The notes below the pieces were generated by a model. The model was given only the letters and a program-made list of their open reading frames with translations. It ran no database searches and had not been told where the DNA came from. This document shows positions 56,111 through 64,000 of a stretch of DNA of 64,000 bases, piece by piece (the first letter of the stretch is position 1; each line of letters begins with the position of its first letter). The position numbers and the translations under genes were made by a program. The DNA lies in contig NC_066580.1 of the NCBI RefSeq assembly GCF_024323335.1, positions 443,339,851 to 443,403,850 on the forward strand, given 5' to 3'. This DNA is from Lathyrus oleraceus. Taxonomy: Eukaryota > Streptophyta > Magnoliopsida > Fabales > Fabaceae.

Positions 56111-56226
56111 AACTCTTCATTGTTAAAAAGGTCTTCTCAAGAGGGGTTCCCATTCTCACCATAATGGATGGGGATGACTTGCCGATGCTAGTGAATTCAG
56201 ATACAATCAAAAAATATTATGCCTAA
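56111..56226 (+). pseudogene. Truncated Tat integrase, copy 2, C-terminus
   Basis: It resumes LFIVKKVFSRGVPIL after LTR E and ends at TAA 56224. Nearly identical to 23274-23389. Confidence 0.9.
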
Positions 56227-56273
56227 AAAATGTGAGTACAAAGCCCGCTACATTGGCATATGCAGGAACTAAT

Positions 56274-57228
56274 CTAAGAAAAAATGGCTATCCCGATGAA
56301 TAAAAAAAAGAGAAATGTCCATGCAAAAGTTAGGGATAAAAACAAATATATATATAATCCCGCTAAGTTGAAAACCCGAAAGGGTGACTTAGACAAAAAT
56401 GGATATCTCGGTGGACAAAAGAAGGTTATCCTAGTTGGACGAAGGCTAGTTATAACAACTATATCGAAGAAAGTGGGAGTTATCATCATGCAGGGTAGTT
56501 GAAAAGTATTGGTGGAAGTATCCCAAAAACACATGGAAGCAATTAGAATATGAGGATTATAGGGGAAACTCATCCTGGACAGCTGGATTAGATCATAAAT
56601 CCCTAAATCTTTCCAATAGTGTTGTTCTTCCATTTAAACCTATCCATCCACTTAATATACTCAACGTCCTTAGATGGCAGAGAAGAATGGAAGACCCAGT
56701 TCTTAAAGAAGTTAAACTTCAAAGGTTCATCTATGAACACCAATGGTTCATACCCACAATATATAGAGAAATAATCATGTAACAGTTGGGGTTTTTTAAT
56801 GTATTTTGGCAAGGGGCCCATAAATGCATGCACTTTACCAACAAGCACGTAGGGGATGAAGGCAAAATGATACCATATTCTTTTGTGTTCCGTATCCAAA
56901 GGAGGCTCCGGTACGTAGCCACGTTCATCCACGATGATATGAAGCTCAATCTCGACTGCAAAGCCTGCATGGTATTGTACGGGAAACGCCATTGAAAGAT
57001 ATGGGTTTTTTCTAAGTAATAGCGTAAGAAAAAAAGGAAAAGATGTTCAGTAAGGTAATCTGCAGAAATAGGAAGGTATAAAGTGTTTGAACAAGCATGT
57101 CTAAATAAAGGATGAAGAAAAGGTTCGATTTTGTCTGAGAAAAGATTAGCCACATGGAGGTTGATCCGACAAATGACATATAGAGCCACGAGGAATGCAA
57201 AATGGAATTTAGAGCATTTCCATTTCAC
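56274..57228 (-). pseudogene. Antisense plant-mobile-domain-like ORF, copy 2
   Basis: Same content as 23432-24403: PEPPLDTEHKRIWYHFAFIP and YEPLVFIDEPLKFNFFKNWV in one frame, then a shift, then WKDLGIYDLIQLSRMSFPYN and FWDTSTNTFQLPCMMITPT. A separate upstream frame reads LHVANLFSDKIEPFLHPLFR. About 17 bp present in copy 1 (near 24205) is missing near 57043. Confidence 0.6.
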
Positions 57229-59146
57229 TTAGTCTTCTTAGGGAATATGAGGTAATCATAACAAACCTGCACGCACGTCTGTGACATGTGCATTGGTAGA
57301 AAAGTTAGTCATAATGACTGACAACAAACATAATGGAGGTGACATGGCGCAAAATATGAACAATGACAGAGTAGTTACAAACAATGCTACTTTTCTCCCC
57401 TCAGATATAGGTCGCCAATGACATTTTTTTCGGGGCATCTATTACACTTGGATTTTCTGCCACTAGAAAGTCAACAAAGAATGTCAATGAACATACATTT
57501 ACTGTGAAAAAATATTAATGAAGTCTTTAAATGAGCATTAATGGCAAGTCATCGACAGACCAACAGTGAAGGGTCGACCGATTTGTCGACACAATGAGAC
57601 ATGGTTTGGAGAAATCTCATGGATAAATCCATAAGACCCAGATCGCTAGGGAAACATGCCCAAAATCTCGAGAAGGGCAATCAACATGAGCTCTCATTCC
57701 AACAAAAAGGATCAGCCGACTAAATAACATGGTATAAAAGACTTAGTAATTTTATAAGTCCCGTGTCCTTGATAGGCAACATCGACAACACATTGAAGTA
57801 GTTATTATCGAAGATTCATGAAGAAGTGGAAAATAGTTGCCACTCAACGTGAGTTGTAAGCAGATAACGTCTTGGAAGACACGTAAGCGCACTAGTGGTA
57901 ACTTAAAGGATTAAACGTGGGACAAATGAAACAAATCTCCTAGTGGTCATAACCACCATCAACGATTACTTTGTTAAAAAAATAAATAGAAGACTCATAC
58001 ATGGGATCAAGGCTAGCAAAAGTTCATACATACTTTCCATACCATTGGAGTACCCGAGTCAAAGAGAGAAACAGTTGAGCGAGAAACATGTATGCGTCTG
58101 CGTCCACCCTTTTTTCTTAGTCTTTTTTGTCTCCTCAAACGAAACATGTAATTTTTTCCTTTGCTTTATTTAATATTATTTACTGTATTTTACTTTATCC
58201 TTTATCACAATTTGACTTCATTTAAAGTCTTTTGCTACGCTGCATTTAATTCACACGCACATGTGTTCACACAAATTATTTACACAAATTACTTTGGATA
58301 TTTTTCGAGTTAATCTCATAGACTTTCAAACTCGTGTTTGTTTATCAAAAACACTGGTAAACACTCCCATAATAGGGAGTATCAGGAAAAAGAGATATGG
58401 TGAAATTCTCAAACATGTATGAGTAAATGATATTAAGTCACAATTGTAAAAGTCATCCCATGTTCGAAAACTAACCTTAATTCCTTAAAAGGGAATCATA
58501 CACACCACATAAATATTCATTTAAATTTACCAATAAAAACTTGATAGAGTTGACATTATGACCCTCATGAAATAATCTACCAATGAGAAGTGTTTTCCCA
58601 ATCAAAATGGAATTAGAACAAATAAAAGAGGTATGAAGCCAAAATAAAAGAAATGCATTGTGTTAGTTATTTGAGATACTTGAAGATTTATTTTGGTTAT
58701 TTTGAATATACTTACTAGAAGATGTCATATTAGGCTCAAAGGTGAGTTCAAGAAACACACAAAGAGTTATAACTTTGTCAACGAGTTTAAGGACGAATAG
58801 TGATACCAACTATGAAAAACAGGGTGACAAATCCCATAAATAAAAGGCACAAAATATTTGTGGTTAAATAAAAACCAAGTTGGTTAGGAATCCCATGACA
58901 TTCTTAGGATCAGGGAGTTAATTTCCAATATTATATAACTTATAAAAGAACCTTGTTTGTCAAAGGATTTTCATTTTACATTAAAAATCATATCTAAAAT
59001 ATAGGATACACATTAACACACACAAATGATAATGATGGAGGAGTTTGGGGGAACCAAAAACATAAATGGGTTAAACTTCAAAGATCCAAGAAACATTAGG
59101 TATATGTGTCGCCTTTCTTATATATCAAATGTTTATTTCTATTGGT
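57229..59146. other. Unassigned element-derived DNA, copy 2
   Basis: Collinear with 24404-26320; no gene supported. Confidence 0.5.
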
Positions 59147-59672
59147 AAATCCTAAGTCCCACATTGGTAAGAGATAGAGCATTGAAAGAGTTTATATAGA
59201 GTGACATCCATCACCTTACAAGCCATTTTGTAAGAATGAGTTAGGCCAAACTAATATGGTATCAGAGTCTATCGATCAGACCTTTGGTTAGCCATCGCTT
59301 AAATCCACGCACAAATCCAAAAAAGAGTGTTGAGCGTGAGGGGGTTTATTGAAAAGATTCCAAGTCCCACGTTGGTTGAAGATAGAACATTGAAAGAGTC
59401 TATATAGAGTGACATCCCTCACATTACAAGACAACTTTGAGAATGAGTTAGGCGAAACTCTAATATGGTATCAGAGTCTATTGATCGGATCATGGACCGC
59501 TCACTATTTAAATCCATGCACCAAGTCCAAAAGAGTGTTGGGCGTGAATGAGCGTATTGAGAAATCCTAAGTCCCTCATTGGTTAAAGATAAAGTATTGA
59601 AAGAGTTTATATAGAGTGACACCCCTCACCTTACAAGCCAATTTTGTAAGGACGAGTTATGTCAAACTCTAA
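59147..59672 (+). mobile_element. TRIM-like tandem, copy 2
   Basis: Same three units as 26321-26850, here with tggtatcagagtc after both unit 1 and unit 2. Confidence 0.72.
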
Positions 59673-60438
59673 TAATTTCATTTATAATCGATGCGAAACC
59701 CAAATTACTCACAATTGAATTCAACAATCTTCTCCACAAGTGTGAGTCACCCACATTATTAGCTTTGATCCGCATTAAGATCCCAATTTCTCTATTCCAT
59801 TGAGGCGAACCAGACTTTAATACTATTTATTAGACAATCAGGGAAGCGTTAATATGTCAATTGGGTAAACGTCTGGGACATAAAAGACTCCAACACCGCA
59901 TCTTCATCCAAAATCTTAAAATTTTGATTTAGATATATGATATTAAAAGTCTATTAAATTTCAAATATTTTACCCATTGCGGCTCATTTGCCTCCCCAAC
60001 AAATGCTATTAAACTTTAATTTGGATAAGTGAAAAAATATGAGTGAGATAACCTTGATTGATACGCTAAAAGAGGTCATATATTTCTATATTCTATTGAT
60101 ACATGCCTCTTTATTTAATTTATAGTTTTCTTTATTGCACATTTATTATTTTTTCTTCTCAACACATGACAATTATAAAGTTTTTAAACGTTAGAAAAAG
60201 TTCAGACTAGTAAATATATAGTATCAACTTAGAATCTATGAGCTAAGTTGAGTTTTAGATTAATATTTCAACTTCTTTTTGGAAGGAAATTTTTTTTAAT
60301 AGCAACATTCATGCAAAACTCAAATATACAACTGTCCAATTAAATTCTTAGTGCTTCTTGCTTTCCTTTTCAATTTGCATATGTTATTTTATCGCCACAG
60401 CTATAGAGGAAAATGACAATGCACTTCGTACTAGTACA
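59673..60438. other. Unassigned DNA up to the second tandem junction
   Basis: Collinear with 26851-27613 and ends with the same cgtactagtaca before gagtccatgg. No gene seen. Confidence 0.5.
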
Positions 60439-60867
60439 GAGTCCATGGATCACAATAAGGGTATGTCGATGGGACAGTACAAAGTCGAACTAGATAGAGG
60501 TTGGTGCGACTGCGGAAGGTTCCAAGCCTTTCTTACCCCCTGCTCCAATGTCATTGCGGCGTGCTCAAAGGTTCAAAGGGATCCATCCTACTTGCTATCT
60601 GAAGTTTACAAAGTCGCCATCCTTACAAATGTTTATAAAATTAGTTTTTCGGTGGTGGCAAAAGAGGATTATTGGCCAGAATATCAAGGGGACATCGTCT
60701 GACACAACGAAGTTATGCGAAGGAAGAAAAAGGGTCACCCTAACAGCACCCGGATTCTAACCGAAATGGATACGGTGAACAAAATGGTTAGACTATGTAG
60801 TTCATGCCGTCAACCAGGTCACAATCGTAATAACTGTCCTAGTGCTGGAATGAGCACAACCAGATAA
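60439..60867 (+). pseudogene. MULE transposase 3' fragment, copy 3
   Basis: SWIM region with CDCGRFQAFLTPCSNVIAAC (the CSH His is now Asn, so a metal ligand is lost), a TGA for Trp near 60700, and the CCHC knuckle CSSCRQPGHNRNNC. The full tail GMSTTR ends at TAA 60865. Confidence 0.88.
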
Positions 60868-61031
60868 ATTCAGATGTACCTCTGTTGCTATATATGAAAA
60901 ACTAAATTTATTTCATAGTACCTCTGTTGCAATATATGAAAAACTAAGTTTATTTCATAGTAGATGTCTTTGACGAAAATACCATTACATAAAAAATAAC
61001 ACAAACAATTAAAACAACTAGAATACAAAAA

Positions 61032-61325
61032 CTACGCGATTACAACCATTAAAACAATTTTGAACATGTAACGCATCATCCTACGAGCGTCTTGGTCGAT
61101 CTTAATATCCATCCATTCGCGCACTTCTCCGTGTTGGTTGAACGTGGACACAAGCCATTGTATTCTTCTAATCCGTTCACCCTCTCCAATTTCTCCCTCT
61201 AACCAACTATATAACGTCCGATTAAGACGTTCAAAAGTATCTGTGTTCCAAAGTCGCACCTGTATCGGAGCCGTAACGGCAGAAAATATTACATCAGCAT
61301 TTCGTTTCTGAATGTATATAGACAT
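61032..61325 (-). CDS. Small convergent MULE ORF, copy 3, intact (97 aa, unknown function)
   Basis: It starts MSIYIQKRNADVIFSAVTAP and includes WNTDTFERLNRTLYSW, GEGERIRRIQWL and WMDIKIDQDARRMMRYMF, ending MVVIA at the stop 61032. A TATA box (61421-61429) about 95 bp upstream and an A/T-rich leader give it a complete promoter-leader-ORF layout. It is the only one of the three copies with no stop or frameshift. It faces the transposase tail, about 165 bp apart. I do not recognise the family firmly; the pattern of aromatic and acidic residues ending in a D-x-D-x-x-x-M motif recalls PB1/MuDR N-terminal-like folds. MuDR in maize also has convergent genes, but this one does not look like mudrB. 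Confidence 0.6.
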   Translation of the reverse strand: MSIYIQKRNADVIFSAVTAPIQVRLWNTDTFERLNRTLYSWLEGEIGEGERIRRIQWLVSTFNQHGEVREWMDIKIDQDARRMMRYMFKIVLMVVIA

Positions 61326-61420
61326 TGTTGAAACATAGAGAGTTGAAATTGATGGTTGAACTAGACAACTTAGGGTATTAGGAGATGAATTTGAGTGAAA
61401 ATAATTGTATGCAAGGCGTG

Positions 61421-61429
61421 GTATTTATA
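61421..61429 (-). promoter_or_regulatory. TATA box of the small MULE ORF, copy 3
   Basis: The minus strand reads TATAAATAC, followed about 95 bases later by the ATG at 61325. It is conserved at 12001-12008 and about 28596-28604. Confidence 0.65.
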
Positions 61430-61458
61430 GAAACGAAACATCTATTGCACAAACCACG

Positions 61459-61689
61459 TGGGCGCTAGATGAATTGGCGCCCACATGACCATCACATGCA
61501 GACGCCAGAAGAATTGACGCCCACCATGCAAAATGCACTCAGGCGCCAGAGGCATTGGCGCCTCCTCATGAGGGCCAATGCAGGCGCCATAAGCATTGGC
61601 GCATCCTCATAAGGCCCAATGCATGTGCGTCAATGCTACTTGTGCCTCCTCTTATTGGTATGGGGGTGCGCCAATTCATCTGGTGCATC
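61459..61689 (-). repeat. GGCGCC-rich array, copy 3
   Basis: Same units as copies 1 and 2, with some palindromes degraded. It lies immediately upstream of the TATA box on the minus strand. Confidence 0.85.
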
Positions 61690-61762
61690 CTCTACCAAAC
61701 TCGGTTATTTTGGTGTTTTTTTTGAAAAATTGTTTATTTTCGATTTTTTTGAAAAAAAAATC

Positions 61763-64000
61763 AATTATCAATGCTCTTGAACACCCAATTAATAATTAAA
61801 AACTAAAAAAAAAATCTAAACATAAAAGAGGAAAAGAAAACACGCTCAATTTTCTATGAGCATTCCTCTCTCACTAATCCATGCCTTCTCTCCCTTCTAT
61901 TAAACCAATCGAACATTCTCATCCCTCTGGAAAAAATCCTCCCTTTTCTCTATTCTCTTACCGAAACCAAACCCGGTTTCTTTCCCATTCGAGCAAACAA
62001 ATCAAGAACAAACCTTAATAAAACTTTCAAAACAATAAATGACAAAGTTATCAAATAGATTCAACCAAACAAGAACCCATAATTTATTTGAACCCTTGAA
62101 ACTCAAAGAAAGAAAACAACTGGCATAACAAAATCGATGGAAGTGAAAGAATCAACTCAAGGGATTCAACAACAATAAACATTGCAAAAGAAAAAAAGAA
62201 ACCAATTTTTTAAATAAATAAAAAACTACAAGAGAAGAAGAGAAAAAAAACTACCTAAGTGAAGAGCGGCTTGCCGAGTATGTTCAGGTGAAATCTCCCT
62301 CTTACCCTTTTGCTTCAAAGATCCTTTTTTGTAATTGTTAGAGTTTTGGTGTGACAAACTTTTTCTGAGGTGTAGGGTGATATTTTCTAACAATAGGATA
62401 TTGATATGAAAATGGTAGCTACTAGTTTTTTGAGAAGATTGTTGATGGCTGTGATTTTTCTTTTTTGATGATGATTTTCAAATAAAGTTTTCCGAGAATT
62501 TTGATCTGATGCTAGGCTGTTAGAATTTTTTTTCTAGTTTTGTTTAAAAAGGAAAATTTGATGTTGATTGTTTGAAATATTTGGTGTTTTGTTGCATTTT
62601 TTTATGTTCCTAGTATGTGAATGGTGATTGTGAAATTTTTGAATGGTTGCTTGAGAAAAAAAATTGATATCCCCTCCCACCCGGGAATAGATTGTCTTAA
62701 GTGAAAAAAAGAAGCGAAATCCCAACCAATGATTTTTCTCTAATACATATTAAAAAATTAATTAAAAGATAAATGAATGGTGATGTGCTCCACTGGACCC
62801 TCTCTAGTTAAAAGCTCACGGGAGACAATCCATGCCCCCTCCCACCCATATATTTAGGAACTTTGTATTTATATCCATTTTCTTGTATTCAGATTGGTGT
62901 ATTATAAAAAGATATCACATGATTCATTTGTGAAGTCTTATGTTATATGATAAAATTCCTGCTGTAATCTTAAATTGGTGATATTTTGCTTCTTATTTTC
63001 TGCCATTGACTTCTTGAATCATGTTCAAATGATCAAAATAATGCTAATTGTGTTCTCCGCCATTACTGCAGCATAGAGACAAAAGGGACCAGAGTTCAAA
63101 ATGGCAATAAGTTGAAGAGTCCTTTTGCTTTGGAATATTGTTGTGTTGAAACTCTTCTGATTTTATAACAGCTAATGTCAAGTTTTGTAATAGCTAGTTT
63201 GTAATGTTACTGTAAATATATAAGTGTGCCCCCGAAAATCCCTATGTAAAGTATAAAACTCTCTTGACTTCATTTTTTTTATAAGAATTTTTTTCTTTTT
63301 TAATTTTATTTAAATAAATTATGATGTAGAAAAGAAATAAAATAAATCTATATATTTTTAAAATTAAAGATAGTAATAATTTAATTTAAAAATACGATGT
63401 AGAAGTAAAAATATTTTGTTTTTTTTCGTAATTAAAGACAGAAATTAAAAAATGATTTAATTATAATTGTGACAAGAAAAATTTATTTAAAATTACCATT
63501 TTTTAGAGTTTGTCTCAAAAATTGTAAAACAACAAATAACTTGTTATTACTTATTTTTTAAACAAAACACAAAGAGAAACCTTGTTAAGATCTAATGATA
63601 AAAGTTAACAAGACAAATCAAACAAAACTCAATGTATTTTTTTTTTGAAATGAAATACAATTCTATTTGATTAAAGTAAAACTTTTAATGACAAAGTTTC
63701 TAAACTCATATAATGCAACAAGTGTTAATGTAGTGCATTGATAGAAAAACACAAAGACAACAATGATTTAAACGTCAAATTTAAGTGTAGTAGCAACACC
63801 GAATATGAGTACCCTATGAAGTTGCAACGAGTATGTTAGGTTGATTTGATGAAAGTTGCTCTTAGCATAGACGTAATGCCTTGTCGAAAACACCATAAGT
63901 TAATTTACCAGAAGCTGAACTAGTAGATAATGCCTCCGAAACAAATACTCACCGTTTAATTGATGTTGAGCTGCTCAAAAAGGTCGAAAGCTACCATGAT
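61763..64000 (-). mobile_element. Ogre-like LTR segment C, copy 3 (partial)
   Basis: Collinear with 12363 to about 14605; no genes apart from the tail of the captured fragment. One 69-bp unit near 63022-63090. Confidence 0.6.
63767..64000 (-). pseudogene. Captured SPATA20/YyaL-like fragment, copy 3 (tail only)
   Basis: It contains the duplicated tail block (catagacgtaatgcc, ctgaactagtagataatgcc). The main thioredoxin-like part is expected just beyond 64000. Confidence 0.7.

Larger units (their letters stand above)
27614..60438 (+). repeat. Tandem segmental repeat, copy 2 (16,573 bp plus insertion A)
   Basis: Same order as copy 1. Subtracting element A and one target-site copy (16,252 bp) leaves 16,573 bp. 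Where they overlap, copy 2 shares single-base differences from copy 1 with copy 3 (for example tcg at 27639, ttcaaag near 27746 and a TAC codon where copy 1 has TAA), so copies 2 and 3 are the closer pair. Confidence 0.92.
60439..64000 (+). repeat. Tandem segmental repeat, copy 3 (cut by window end)
   Basis: It restarts with gagtccatggatcac and follows the unit to about position 14605 of copy 1. The array continues or ends beyond the window. Confidence 0.92.

Overview
This window reads as repeat-dominated nuclear DNA from a large-genome legume, most likely tribe Fabeae or a close relative. The basis is an Ogre/Tat-type Ty3-gypsy element with the characteristic spliced intron before RT and legume-style LTR termini, several long Ogre-like LTRs, Tekay/Del chromoviruses, a Mutator-like element (MULE) and TRIM-like units. 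I found no intact ordinary host gene, no tRNA or rRNA gene and no CRISPR. Species assignment is inference.

Layout. (1) 1-8909: the right-hand part of an Ogre-like retrotransposon: gag tail, 264-bp intron, long pol, 3' untranslated region with a minisatellite, and a 1,628-bp 3' LTR. It ends inside (2) a MULE whose transposase (9067-11451, five in-frame stops, no frameshift) converges on a small minus-strand ORF. (3) From 11023 to the window end the DNA is a tandem array with a period of about 16.6 kb: copy 1 = 11023-27613, copy 2 = 27614-60438 (enlarged by a 16.2-kb insertion), copy 3 = 60439-64000 (cut by the window). Each unit holds, in order: a MULE 3' end with the convergent ORF and a GGCGCC-rich array; a minus-oriented Ogre-like LTR segment carrying a captured fragment of a SPATA20/YyaL-type thioredoxin-domain gene; a truncated Tat-type integrase; a 5.9-kb minus-oriented solo LTR splitting that integrase; the pol 3' end; an antisense plant-mobile-domain relic; and three TRIM-like repeats.

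(4) In copy 2 a chromovirus (element A, 33131-49377, target duplication acaag) sits in the integrase relic. A is broken by one stop between gag and pol and by a 263-bp deletion in its 5' LTR. A second chromovirus (element B, 40487-48658, target duplication catta) sits in the 3' LTR of A. B has two 1,822-bp LTRs differing at three positions by my reading and an uninterrupted gag-pol ORF, so it is the youngest and most plausibly active element here.

Inferred order of events: Ogre-like pol relic, then the long LTRs and the MULE, then tandem duplication, then A, then B. The Ogre-like element at the left entered the MULE at an undetermined time. No genes here form a host pathway; the interest lies in element architecture, gene capture and repeat birth.
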